Positions 8,853 through 17,376 of a DNA stretch of 64,000 bases are shown in pieces. A program made the translations under genes and the position numbers. How positions within the stretch are numbered: position 1 is the first letter of the stretch; each line of letters begins with the position of its first letter. Source of the DNA: Mesorhizobium loti R88b. Its GTDB lineage: Bacteria; Pseudomonadota; Alphaproteobacteria; Rhizobiales; Rhizobiaceae. The stretch lies in contig NZ_CP033367.1 of the NCBI RefSeq assembly GCF_013170845.1, forward strand, positions 124,001-188,000. Reading direction: 5' to 3'. Under the pieces are notes generated by a model. That model made no database searches. It saw only the letters and a list, made by a program, of their open reading frames with translations, and was not told the DNA's origin.

Positions 8853-9574
8853 TGAGCGATGATCTTATCGGCGACGACGCGTCCGACCGACGCTCGCGCC
8901 TCGACCCGGCGGAATTCATCAAGGCGAACATGCGCCTTGTTCCGGTGCCGGCGCTTCCCGAAATCCGGTTTTACACCGCCCATCCGGGCAGCGGATTGCG
9001 GCGCCTCGTCGACCCCGAAGACGATGGCGATGCCAACGAGGGCAGGCCCGAACCTCTGCCGCCCTACTGGGCCTATGCGTGGGCCGGCGGCGCCGTGCTG
9101 GCGCGCCACATCCTTGATCATCCGATGACGGTGGCGGGCCGCCGCGTGCTGGACCTCGGGGCCGGCTCCGGCATTGTCGGCATCGCCGCCGCCAAAGCCG
9201 GCGCCAGCGCGGTGATCGCGGCCGAGATCGACCGCAACGGCGTCGCCGCGATCGGCCTCAATGCCGCAGCGAACGGGGTCGCTATCACCGTGGTCGGCAG
9301 CGATATCACCAAGGGTTCGCCACCTGCCGTCGATCTCGTGCTCGCCGGTGACGTGTTCTACGGGGAGGATGTCGCCAACCGCGTCATACCTTTCCTAGAC
9401 CGCTGTCTCGCCGCCGGCATCGATGTGCTGGTCGGCGATCCGGGCCGGACCTATCTGCCGCGTTCACGACTGCGGCTGCTTGCCGAATATCAGGTGCCGG
9501 ATTTCGGCGATGCGAAAGCCGCCGTGCAGAAGCCGAGCAGCGTCTTTCGTTTTGAGACCGAACCTGGCGGTTAG
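8852..9574 (+). CDS. Class I SAM-dependent methyltransferase, ETF-beta lysine methyltransferase-like
   Basis: This 240-residue protein has motif I RRVLDLGAGSGIVGIAA, motif II acidic residue in IAAEID, and the post-motif segment LVLAGDVFYGEDVANRV. PPYWAYAWAGG upstream of motif I and LAGD-FY-ED downstream resemble the ETFBKMT/METTL20 family, whose alphaproteobacterial members methylate lysines of the electron transfer flavoprotein beta subunit. PrmA-like methyltransferases are related and remain an alternative. The GTG start shares one base with the TAG of the acyl-CoA synthetase gene, implying coupled translation. The neighbour makes the ETF assignment sensible, since ETF takes electrons from acyl-CoA dehydrogenases. 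Its 3' end overlaps the convergent HAD gene by four bases. Confidence 0.8.
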   Translation: MSDDLIGDDASDRRSRLDPAEFIKANMRLVPVPALPEIRFYTAHPGSGLRRLVDPEDDGDANEGRPEPLPPYWAYAWAGGAVLARHILDHPMTVAGRRVLDLGAGSGIVGIAAAKAGASAVIAAEIDRNGVAAIGLNAAANGVAITVVGSDITKGSPPAVDLVLAGDVFYGEDVANRVIPFLDRCLAAGIDVLVGDPGRTYLPRSRLRLLAEYQVPDFGDAKAAVQKPSSVFRFETEPGG

Positions 9575-10302
9575 ACTGTCTCTCTGACCCGCGCCGACAG
9601 GAAATCGGGCAAATCGGCAACCGAATCCAGGATGACGTCGGCAATCTCGGCCAGCGATTCCCGCGTACCTGTGCCGGAGAGCACGCCCACCGCCAGGCCG
9701 CAGCCGCCGGCGCGCGCCATTTCGAGGTCATGGCGGTTATCGCCGACCATGGCGATCTCCGACGGCTTCAGGCCGGTAAGGTCGCAAAAGGCCTGGATGG
9801 TGTCGGGCGCCGGTTTTGGGTTGGCCACCGCGTCGTAGCCATAGGCGGCGTCGAACAGTTGGGCGACACCTAGTGTGATCAGGGTCTTTTCCGCGCCGCT
9901 GGTCGAATCGTTGGTAGCGACGCCAAGCCGGTAGGATCTTTTATGCAGTGCCGCCAATGTGTCGACTATGCCCGGCAGCGCCACCGCCATCGTCGAGCCC
10001 TGCACCGAGGTGATCTCGTTGAAGCGGGCGACGGCCAGCATCTGGTCCTCGTTGGACAGGCGCGGAAACCACAATTCGACAACATCGAGATTGGTGCCGG
10101 AGGCAAAGATCGAATCGGGCTTGAAACGCCGGTTGGCGAAATCGAAGCCGGCGGCCGCAAGCAGCCTGTCGGCTTTCCAGCGGTCGCCATCGGAAGCATC
10201 CATGGCCATGAAGTCGGCCACGCCAAGCCAGGTCGCGTTGAAGTCGACAAGTGTCCCGTCCTTGTCGAACAATATCCCCTTGATGTCTGCCAAATCGTTC
10301 AC
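9571..10302 (-). CDS. HAD family hydrolase, phosphoglycolate phosphatase-like
   Basis: This 243-residue cytosolic phosphatase carries all HAD motifs: the nucleophile loop [10 protein letters not shown], motif II VATNDST, the lysine in NPKPAPD, and the metal-binding [10 protein letters not shown]. The cap insertion lies between motifs I and II, as in class I HADs such as Gph. I chose a GTG that overlaps the pgi stop codon (GTGA), which gives a protein of usual length and suggests translational coupling. Pairing with pgi hints at a sugar-phosphate or 2-phosphoglycolate substrate, but this is inference. Confidence 0.85.
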   Translation of the reverse strand: MNDLADIKGILFDKDGTLVDFNATWLGVADFMAMDASDGDRWKADRLLAAAGFDFANRRFKPDSIFASGTNLDVVELWFPRLSNEDQMLAVARFNEITSVQGSTMAVALPGIVDTLAALHKRSYRLGVATNDSTSGAEKTLITLGVAQLFDAAYGYDAVANPKPAPDTIQAFCDLTGLKPSEIAMVGDNRHDLEMARAGGCGLAVGVLSGTGTRESLAEIADVILDSVADLPDFLSARVRETV

Positions 10303-11942
10303 TCCGAACCACGCAATTGGTGGATGTATCCCACAAGGCCAGCGGTCGACGCGTCGCGCTTGGCCGCACTTTCCTTGCCTTCCACGACAGGCAGAAGGCC
10401 GGTCGCCAGTTCCTTGCCAAGCTCGACGCCCCACTGGTCGAAGGAATTGATGTTGAACAGCGTTCCCTCGACGAAGACGCGGTGCTCGTAGAGCGCGATC
10501 AGCCGGCCGAAGGTGCGCGGATCGAGCTTGCGGTACAGAATTGTCACCGAGGGCCGGTTGCCGGAGAAGACGCGATGCGGCGCGATGCGATCGACGTCAG
10601 CCGGCTTCATGCCCTTGGACAGCATCTGCGCGCGCGCCTCGTCCAGCGTGCGGCCCTTCATCAACGCTTCCGACTGCGCCAGGCAATTGGCGAGCAGCAG
10701 GTCATGCTGGTGCTTGAGCTCCGGCTCATGGCCGACGGCCGCGGCAAGAAACTCGACCGGGATGAAATCGGTGCCCTGATGCAGCAGCTGGAAGAAGGCG
10801 TGCTGGCCATTGGTGCCCGGCTCGCCCCAGACCAGCGGCCCTGTCGGCGTCGTCACTGGCGTGCCGTCGAGGGTGACGCCCTTGCCGTTCGATTCCATGT
10901 CGAGCTGCTGCAGATAGGCCGGCAGCCTGGACAGACGCTGATCATAGGGGATGACCGCGCGCGCCGGATATTGGCAGATAACGCGATGCCACCAGCCGAC
11001 CAGCCCCAGCAGCGCCGGCAGGTTCTTCGCCAGCGGCGCGGTGCGGAAATGCTCGTCCATCTCGTGCGCGCCATCGAGGAAGGCGCGGAAATTCTTCGGG
11101 CCGACGGCGATCATGACGGGAAGGCCGATCGCGCCCCAGACCGAATAGCGGCCGCCGACCCAGTCCCAGAAGCCGAAGACGCGATCGGGCGCGATGCCGA
11201 ACTTGGCCACCAGGTCGAGCGCGGTCGAGACGGCGGCGAAATGCTTGCCGACCGCTTCTTTGCCGAGCGCCTTCTGCACCCAGTCACGCGCCGTCTGCGC
11301 ATTGGTCATCGTCTCGACGGTGGTGAAGGTCTTGGAGGCGATGATGAACAGCGTGGTTTCGGCGGACAGATCCTTCAGCGTGTCATGGATATGGGCGCCG
11401 TCGATGTTGGAGACATAGTGCGCGCGCGGCCCGTCATGGTAGGGCGCCAGCGCCAGCGTTGCCATGGCCGGACCGAGGTCGGAGCCGCCAATGCCGATGT
11501 TGACGATGTCGGTGATCTTCTTGCCGGTGGCACCGGGCGCCTTGCCGGAGCGGATGGCGTCGGCGAAGGCGCCCATCGCATCGAGCACGGAAAGGACATC
11601 CTTCTTGACGTCCTGGCCGTCGACCGTGACGCCCTTGCCGCTGAGATTGCGCAGCGCCGTGTGCAGCACGGCGCGGTCCTCGGTGATGTTGATCTTCTTG
11701 CCGGCAAACATCGCGGCGCGACGACCTTCGAGATCGGCGGCGCCAGCGAGCTTTTCCAGCAAATCCATGGTGGTCGCGTCGACGGCGCATTTCGACCAGT
11801 CGAGCAACAGATTGTCATCGGTGGCGGAGAATGTCGCAAACCGTTGCGGATCGGCGGCGAAGGCCTGGCGCATGCTGGCAGGTGCCGCGGCGCGATGGTC
11901 GCGCAAGGCGGCAAGCTGTTTCTGGAAGGCTGACTTATCCAC
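10299..11942 (-). CDS. pgi: Glucose-6-phosphate isomerase
   Basis: This 547-residue enzyme interconverts glucose-6-phosphate and fructose-6-phosphate. Diagnostic motifs are [42 protein letters not shown] (PROSITE signature 1 type), [11 protein letters not shown] and [10 protein letters not shown] (signature 2, with the C-terminal lysine). A GTG start with AGGAG ten bases upstream gives [16 protein letters not shown], the usual N-terminus. A frame 24 codons longer is possible but unlikely. It is followed by the overlapping HAD gene. The upstream gap to the divergent mocR gene carries two palindromes. Confidence 0.95.
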   Translation of the reverse strand: MDKSAFQKQLAALRDHRAAAPASMRQAFAADPQRFATFSATDDNLLLDWSKCAVDATTMDLLEKLAGAADLEGRRAAMFAGKKINITEDRAVLHTALRNLSGKGVTVDGQDVKKDVLSVLDAMGAFADAIRSGKAPGATGKKITDIVNIGIGGSDLGPAMATLALAPYHDGPRAHYVSNIDGAHIHDTLKDLSAETTLFIIASKTFTTVETMTNAQTARDWVQKALGKEAVGKHFAAVSTALDLVAKFGIAPDRVFGFWDWVGGRYSVWGAIGLPVMIAVGPKNFRAFLDGAHEMDEHFRTAPLAKNLPALLGLVGWWHRVICQYPARAVIPYDQRLSRLPAYLQQLDMESNGKGVTLDGTPVTTPTGPLVWGEPGTNGQHAFFQLLHQGTDFIPVEFLAAAVGHEPELKHQHDLLLANCLAQSEALMKGRTLDEARAQMLSKGMKPADVDRIAPHRVFSGNRPSVTILYRKLDPRTFGRLIALYEHRVFVEGTLFNINSFDQWGVELGKELATGLLPVVEGKESAAKRDASTAGLVGYIHQLRGSE

Positions 11943-12244
11943 TGGCGGGTAGCTCCTGGCGTTTTGGATGCACCATATCAGACCGGATGTTTCCGGCGCG
12001 TGTCGTCGCGGCACAACTATTGAGCCGAACTCCGTGCGGTCAATACGCGGCGATGCCGCATCGCATCACGATGCGATGACACAATGTGTCGCTCCGGGAG
12101 GTTGCAGCGCCCGATTTCGACCGGAAGGATCACTGGCATAAATCCCAAAGATCAGAAAAATTGATTGGCGCAACCCCTTGTGCCACCGTTACATTCGACT
12201 GGTCCAGCCAAGCGAAAAAAGCTGGCCATCGAGGAACATCTTCC
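11943..12244. other. Divergent intergenic region between pgi and mocR
   Basis: These 302 bases separate the pgi and mocR starts. The only clear structure is a pair of touching palindromes in the middle (listed separately). I see no good ORF and no convincing promoter hexamers. A GAGGAAC about nine bases before the mocR ATG serves as ribosome binding site. Confidence 0.5.
12059..12090. promoter_or_regulatory. Two abutting perfect palindromes, candidate operators
   Basis: CATCGCATC and GATGCGATG form a 9-bp inverted repeat with a 2-base centre (12059-12078). GACACA and TGTGTC form a 6-bp repeat with a 1-base centre (12078-12090). They share one base and lie about midway between the pgi and mocR starts. 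Such dyads usually bind dimeric regulators. MocR itself is the obvious candidate for at least one of them, as MocR-type proteins often control their own promoter. Confidence 0.5.
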
Positions 12245-13738
12245 ATGCCACAGAGAAACGACACGGCGATATGGTCCGGCCTGTTCCGGATTTCGGCTGA
12301 ATCCGGCCAGACCCTGCAGGCGCAGATCCGCCAAGCCATCGTGGCCGCCATTCTCGACCGTCAGATCGCCGCTTCGATGCCGCTCCCCTCCTGCCGGATC
12401 CTGGCCGAAAAACTCGGCGTGGCGCGCGGAACAGTGGTGCTGGCCTTCCAGCAGCTCGTCGACCAGGGTTTCCTGGTGGCGCGTGAGCGGCGCGGCCATT
12501 TCGTCAATCCCGACGTGCTGGCGACGCCGGCCAAGCCGCACCAGAAGGCGCCCGACCAGGCCAATGAGATCGACTGGAAGGCACGCCGGCAGATTGCTGC
12601 CAGCGACATGCCGCCGCCGGCCAAGCACGAGAACTGGATCAAGTCGTCCTACCCCTTCGTCTACGGCCAGTTCGACCCGACGCTGTTCCCGACCGCCGAG
12701 TGGCGAGAGTGCAACCGCATGGCGCTGGCCGTGCTCGAAATCCGCAACTGGGCGTCCGATATGGTTGACCGCGACGATCCGCTCTTGATCGAGCAGATCC
12801 AGGCGCGGCTCTTGCCCCGGCGCGGCATCTTCGCCAACCCGGACGAAATCATCGTCACGCTGGGCGCCCAGAACGCGCTCTACATGCTGGCGACGCTTTT
12901 GATGACCAAAGGCTCAAAGGTGGCGATGGAAGACCCCGGCTATCCCGACGCGCGCTCGATCTTCCGGCTTGCGGGCGCCGAGATCCAGCCGGTGCCGGTC
13001 GATCAGTCCGGCATCGTAACCTCTTCTATTTCCAATGATTCCGGCTTCGTGTTCGTCACGCCGAGCCACCATTGCCCAACCATGGTGCCCTTGTCGGCGG
13101 AGCGGCGGCAGGATCTGCTGGCGCGCGCCAACCGGCACAACCAGATCATCATCGAGGACGGCTATGACAGCCAGCTTCTCGACGAGGCGCCGCAGCAGGC
13201 GCTGAAGAGCCTCGATCGTTCAGGCCGCGTCGTCTATGTCGGCTCGATGTCGAAGACGCTGGCTCCTGGCCTGCGGCTTGGCTACATCGTGGCGTCCGCT
13301 GGGCTTATCTCCGAGCTCAGGGCGCTGCGCCGTTTCATGCTGCGCCATCCGCCGGCCAACAACCAGCGCGCCGTGGCACTCTTCCTGTCGCTCGGCCATC
13401 ACGAGGCACTGGTGCGGCGCCTGTCGAGTGCCTTCGACGAACGTCGCAAGCGTCTGGTCCATGCGATTTCCGCTTTCCTGCCGGAATGGCGCTCGACCGA
13501 CTCGGCCGGCGGCACATCGCTCTGGCTCGAGGGGCCACGCGGCACCGATTCTCGCGGCCTGGCCGAGGCCGCAGCCTCGCGCAGCGTTATCATCGAGCCC
13601 GGCGACCGCTTCTTCGACCGCACCGAAAAGCCCTCGCGCTTCATGCGGTTGGGCATTTCCTCGATCGCGCTGCAGCACATCGAGCCAGGCATACGGGAAC
13701 TCGCCACCGCGGCCGGCCGCAGACCGGCAGCTGCCTGA
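12245..13738 (+). CDS. MocR/PdxR-type transcriptional regulator (GntR HTH fused to aminotransferase fold)
   Basis: This 497-residue protein has an N-terminal GntR winged helix (PLPSCRILAEKLGVARGTVV, then FQQLVDQGFL) and a C-terminal fold-type I aminotransferase-like domain. PLP-site residues are intact: IIIEDGYDSQL with the aspartate, and the lysine at residue 337 in GSMSKTLAPGLRLG. Proteins of this class sense PLP or an amino compound and are rarely enzymes. I preferred the ATG beginning MPQRND, with GAGGAAC upstream, over an earlier start that adds 53 residues outside the domain. The next gene, an MttB-family methyltransferase in the same direction, is the likely target. Confidence 0.9.
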   Translation: MPQRNDTAIWSGLFRISAESGQTLQAQIRQAIVAAILDRQIAASMPLPSCRILAEKLGVARGTVVLAFQQLVDQGFLVARERRGHFVNPDVLATPAKPHQKAPDQANEIDWKARRQIAASDMPPPAKHENWIKSSYPFVYGQFDPTLFPTAEWRECNRMALAVLEIRNWASDMVDRDDPLLIEQIQARLLPRRGIFANPDEIIVTLGAQNALYMLATLLMTKGSKVAMEDPGYPDARSIFRLAGAEIQPVPVDQSGIVTSSISNDSGFVFVTPSHHCPTMVPLSAERRQDLLARANRHNQIIIEDGYDSQLLDEAPQQALKSLDRSGRVVYVGSMSKTLAPGLRLGYIVASAGLISELRALRRFMLRHPPANNQRAVALFLSLGHHEALVRRLSSAFDERRKRLVHAISAFLPEWRSTDSAGGTSLWLEGPRGTDSRGLAEAAASRSVIIEPGDRFFDRTEKPSRFMRLGISSIALQHIEPGIRELATAAGRRPAAA

Positions 13739-13748
13739 TCCCTTTTCA

Positions 13749-13773
13749 CCGGAGCCACCAGCAGTGGCTCCGG
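13749..13773 (+). terminator. Hairpin terminator candidate after mocR
   Basis: A 10-bp perfect GC-rich stem (CCGGAGCCAC paired with GTGGCTCCGG) with a 5-base loop begins 11 bases after the mocR stop. It is followed by CTCCTTTAA, a weak T-tract. This would separate the regulator transcript from the downstream methyltransferase gene, giving the latter its own promoter in the remaining 145 bases. Confidence 0.5.
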
Positions 13774-13918
13774 CTCCTTTAACTCTGGCACATGCAACCG
13801 GACCGGCTGGCCCATAGGCTGTGCCAATCCCGGCGGCATAGTCGTGGCATAAAGGGGAAGAAGCAGCCGATGGTGGACCAACCGCCGCCCTGTTTCCGAG
13901 AAAAGGTGGAGTGTCTCC

Positions 13919-15508
13919 ATGTCAGTGGTTCTTGAAAAGCAGGAAGCGGCGGCGGATCAGCGTTCGCGCCGCTCCGGTGGACGCGAAGCGCGTCGTGCCA
14001 TGCGGGCGGCGCCCTTGGCTGACGACATCAAGCCGGTGCGCGCCGGCCTCGAGGGCGGCAGCTACGGACCGCTGAAGCACAACGACCAGGAACGCATCCA
14101 CGAGGCGGTGCTGACGCTCCTGGAGACCGTCGGCTTCGCCAATGCCATCCCCTCCTGCATCGACGCACTGACCAAGGCCGGCGCCACCTATGGCGATGAC
14201 GGCCGTATCCGTTTTCCGCGCGCGCTGGTGCTCGACACGATCAAGAAGGCAGCACGGAATTTCACCTTGCACGGCCAGGATCCGAAACACGACATGCTGA
14301 TCCAGGGCAAGCGTGTGCATTACGGCACGGCTGGAGCCGCCGTCCATCTGGTCGATGTCGAGAAGCGCGAGTACCGCGAATCGCTGCTGCAGGACATCTA
14401 TGACGCGGCTCGCCTCGTCGAAGGGCTCGACAACATCCATTTCTTCCAGCGACCTATGGTGCCGCGCGATATTCCCGATCCGCTCGAAATGGACTTCAAC
14501 ACGCTCTACGCCTGCGTGATGGGCACCTCCAAGCATGTCGGCACCTCGTTCACGGTGCGCGAGAACGTGCAGCCGGCGCTCGAAATGCTCTACGCGATTG
14601 CCGGCGGCGAGGAGAATTTCCGCGCCCGGCCGTTCGTGTCGAACTCCAACTGCTTCGTCGTGCCGCCGATGAAATTCGCCGAGGATGCCTGCGGCGTGCT
14701 CGAGGCCTGTGTCGAGGGCGGCATCCCGATCCTGCTTTTGTCGGCCGGACAGGCCGGCGCTACCGCGCCGGCCGCAATTGCCGGCGCCGTCGTGCAAGCG
14801 GTGGCCGAAGTGCTGGCCGGCCTGGTCTATGTCAATGCCATCAAGCCAGGGCATCCGGCGATCTTCGGCACCTGGCCGTTCGTGTCAGATTTGAGGACAG
14901 GCGCCATGTCGGGCGGCTCGGCCGAACAGGCGGTGCTGACCGCTGCCTGCGCACAAATGGCGCAGTTCTACGATCTGCCGGGCGGTTCCGCCGCCGGCAT
15001 GACGGATTCGAAACTGCCCGACATCCAGTCCGGCTACGAGAAAGGCATCACCGACGTGATGGCCGGTCTTGCCGGGCTCAACCTGGTCTATGAATCCGCC
15101 GGCATGCATGCCTCGCTGCTCGGCTTCTGCCTGGAAAGCCTGATCATCGACAATGACATGCTCGGCCATTGCCTGCGCTGCGTGCGCGGCATCGAAGTGT
15201 CTGATGAATCGCTGTCGATCGACACCATCACTGATGTCTGCCTGAAGGGGCCTGGACACTATCTCGGCAACGAGCAGACGCTGCGGCTGATGCAGACCGA
15301 GTATTTCTATCCGGCCGTCGGCGACCGCTTTTCACCGAAGGAATGGAACGAGAAGGGCCGGCCCGACATATTGCAGCGCGCGATCATCGAGAAGAAACGC
15401 GTCCTTGCCGAGCGTTTCCCCCGCCACGTGCCAAAGCCGCTCGACGACAGATTGCGCGCCCGCTTCGGCGACATGATCAAACTGCCGCGCGCCAATATGG
15501 GCGGGTAG
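13919..15508 (+). CDS. MttB-family (trimethylamine/glycine-betaine) methyltransferase, non-pyrrolysine type
   Basis: This 529-residue protein belongs to the MttB superfamily, whose members move a methyl group from a quaternary or tertiary amine to a corrinoid protein. The family core is visible: SLLQDIYDAARLVEGLDNIH, VMGTSKHVGTSF, CVEGGIPILLLSAGQAGATA and GPGHYLGNEQTLRLMQTEY. The frame is uninterrupted, so there is no in-frame amber codon for pyrrolysine; such proteins resemble glycine betaine methyltransferase MtgB. The N-terminal 40 residues are Arg/Ala-rich and outside the domain. No corrinoid protein or reductase gene is adjacent, so partners must be elsewhere. The MocR gene upstream is the probable regulator. 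The true substrate is unknown. Confidence 0.87.
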   Translation: MSVVLEKQEAAADQRSRRSGGREARRAMRAAPLADDIKPVRAGLEGGSYGPLKHNDQERIHEAVLTLLETVGFANAIPSCIDALTKAGATYGDDGRIRFPRALVLDTIKKAARNFTLHGQDPKHDMLIQGKRVHYGTAGAAVHLVDVEKREYRESLLQDIYDAARLVEGLDNIHFFQRPMVPRDIPDPLEMDFNTLYACVMGTSKHVGTSFTVRENVQPALEMLYAIAGGEENFRARPFVSNSNCFVVPPMKFAEDACGVLEACVEGGIPILLLSAGQAGATAPAAIAGAVVQAVAEVLAGLVYVNAIKPGHPAIFGTWPFVSDLRTGAMSGGSAEQAVLTAACAQMAQFYDLPGGSAAGMTDSKLPDIQSGYEKGITDVMAGLAGLNLVYESAGMHASLLGFCLESLIIDNDMLGHCLRCVRGIEVSDESLSIDTITDVCLKGPGHYLGNEQTLRLMQTEYFYPAVGDRFSPKEWNEKGRPDILQRAIIEKKRVLAERFPRHVPKPLDDRLRARFGDMIKLPRANMGG

Positions 15509-15520
15509 GCCCGCTTTCGG

Positions 15521-15919
15521 CTAGTCCGTGCCCAGCCCGTAGCGTTCGACGACCTCAGCATTGATCAGCTTGGCGTGCAGCGCCATCAGCACGATTTGCG
15601 CGTCGAAACTGTCGCCGGCCTCCACCGCGGCCTCGATCCGGCGTTCCACGTCCTGCCGCAGCTGCAAGCCATGCGAGCTTTCGAAGGTTTCCGGCCCGGC
15701 AACGCAATAGCTGAACAGTTGCGCCACGTCCGGATAGGCCTGGCTGGGCGGCTCGTCGGGCCAGCGATCCTTCATCAAATTGACGATGGTGAGTTTTACC
15801 CCCTCGGGCACAAGCGCGGGGTGAAGATCGGCGCCGCGCAATGCCGTATCGAGCTGCCTGAGGTCGCCGGAGCGGCCGAACATGCCGAGGAAACCAAGGG
15901 AAGAGCGCCGTTGCGCCAT
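15521..15919 (-). CDS. Hypothetical protein (132 aa)
   Basis: I do not recognise this gene. The product is 132 residues, begins MAQRRSSLGFLGMFGRSGDL, and has no signal peptide, membrane segment or cysteine-rich motif. The second half is probably helical and acidic (QDVERRIEAAVEAGDSFDAQ). It runs convergent to the MttB-type gene with 12 bases between stops. Codon use is like its neighbours and it lacks a strong Shine-Dalgarno sequence. It may be a small alphaproteobacterial conserved protein. Confidence 0.6.
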   Translation of the reverse strand: MAQRRSSLGFLGMFGRSGDLRQLDTALRGADLHPALVPEGVKLTIVNLMKDRWPDEPPSQAYPDVAQLFSYCVAGPETFESSHGLQLRQDVERRIEAAVEAGDSFDAQIVLMALHAKLINAEVVERYGLGTD

Positions 15920-15984
15920 GATGTCTCAATCCGTTTCCAGCCACTTAGGTGGTGCGCAAGCGGAATACGAGGGAAGACGAACAT

Positions 15985-17376
15985 TTAGCCACTTACCGCC
16001 AGAAGCAAGACACCGGCAAGGGCCGATCCGGCGAGCGTCGGCAGCATGCCGATCTTCAGCCGCAGGATGGCGATCATCGCGGCACAGGAAAGCAGCGCCG
16101 CCCGCCAGTCGATCGACGAAAGCACCGGTACATTGATGCCGAGGCTTATTGCGTGCACCTCACGGAAAACGACGTGCAAGGCAAACCATAGAGCGAGGTT
16201 CATGATGACGCCGACAATTGCGGCGGTGATCGCGCCGAGCGCGGCCGACAGTGCCTTGTTGCCACGCAGCGCCTCGATATAGGGCGCGCCGAGGAATATC
16301 CAGAAGAAGCACGGCGTGAACGTCACCCACAGGGTCAGCAGCGCTCCAAGCGATCCAGCAAGCAACGGGTTAAGTGACCCGGAGTGACGGAACGCGGCGA
16401 TGAAGCCGACGAACTGCAGCACCAGGATGAGCGGACCAGGCGTGGTCTCGGCAAGCCCAAGTCCGTCGACCATTTCACCGGGGGTGAGCCAGCCGAAGGA
16501 CTGGACAGCTGCCTGCGCGACATAGGCAAGCACCGCGTAGGCGCCGCCGAAGGTGACGACCGCCATCAGGCTGAAGAACCTGCCTATCTCGGTCCACACA
16601 CTGGCAGAGCCGGTGCACCACCAGATCACGAGAACCGGTCCGAACCAGATCGGCAGCCAGATGGCGACCGTGCGCGGTGCATGCCATCTGGTCGGTTTGA
16701 CATGGGTCAGCTCGCCGCGCTCGAACATCAGGTCGACTGCTCCCTTGATGTCGGCAACATCGCCCTTGCCATGCGCGGAGCCGGAAAACAGGCCCGGAAC
16801 AATGCGGTCTCCCAGCCATCCTGTCAGGCCCGCGAGCAGTATGATGAGCGGGAACGGCACATTCAACGCATAGATGGCGATGAAGGCCGCAACCGCGATC
16901 GACATCATGACCGGGTTTTTCAGGGCACGCCGTCCGATCCGGATCACCGCCTCGATGACGATGGCAAGCACCGCCGCCTTCACCCCGAAAAACAGCGCCT
17001 CGACGAGCGGCATGTCGCCATAGAGCACGTAGAGGCTGCTCAACCCGAGCATGACAAGCGCGCCGGGCACGACAAACAGGATGCCGGCGACGAGGCCACC
17101 GATTGTCCTATGCAGCAGCCAGCCGATGTAGATGGCGAGTTGCTGAGCTTCCGGACCAGGCAGCAGCATGCAGTAGTTCAGCGCATGCAGGAAACGCTGT
17201 TCCCCGATCCAGCGCCGCTCCTCGACCAATTCCCTGTGCATCAGGGCGATCTGCCCGGCCGGTCCGCCGAAGCTGAGCAATCCGATCTTCGCCCAGACCT
17301 TCAAGGCTTCGGCAAAAGTCGGTGCAGCCGGCGCCTCGATGCTCACCACTCTATTCTCCGGGGCAAGAGCGCTCAC
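15985..17376 (-). CDS. chrA: Chromate transporter ChrA (two-domain type)
   Basis: This 463-residue inner-membrane protein has two homologous halves, as in long-chain CHR family exporters. The N-terminal half shows FGGPAGQIALMHRELVEERR and LLPGPEAQQLAIYIG. The C-terminal half repeats the pattern as FGGAYAVLAYVAQAAV and GLAETTPGPLILVLQFVGF. About ten to twelve hydrophobic segments are visible. Members expel chromate, and some may transport sulfate. The GTG start overlaps the chrB stop (GTGA), so both proteins are made from one message. Confidence 0.93.
   Translation of the reverse strand: MSALAPENRVVSIEAPAAPTFAEALKVWAKIGLLSFGGPAGQIALMHRELVEERRWIGEQRFLHALNYCMLLPGPEAQQLAIYIGWLLHRTIGGLVAGILFVVPGALVMLGLSSLYVLYGDMPLVEALFFGVKAAVLAIVIEAVIRIGRRALKNPVMMSIAVAAFIAIYALNVPFPLIILLAGLTGWLGDRIVPGLFSGSAHGKGDVADIKGAVDLMFERGELTHVKPTRWHAPRTVAIWLPIWFGPVLVIWWCTGSASVWTEIGRFFSLMAVVTFGGAYAVLAYVAQAAVQSFGWLTPGEMVDGLGLAETTPGPLILVLQFVGFIAAFRHSGSLNPLLAGSLGALLTLWVTFTPCFFWIFLGAPYIEALRGNKALSAALGAITAAIVGVIMNLALWFALHVVFREVHAISLGINVPVLSSIDWRAALLSCAAMIAILRLKIGMLPTLAGSALAGVLLLAVSG

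Noticed and set aside
13919..15508. Pyrrolysine-containing trimethylamine methyltransferase
   Set aside because: The reading frame has no internal amber codon and no pyl genes are present, so it is a non-pyrrolysine family member.
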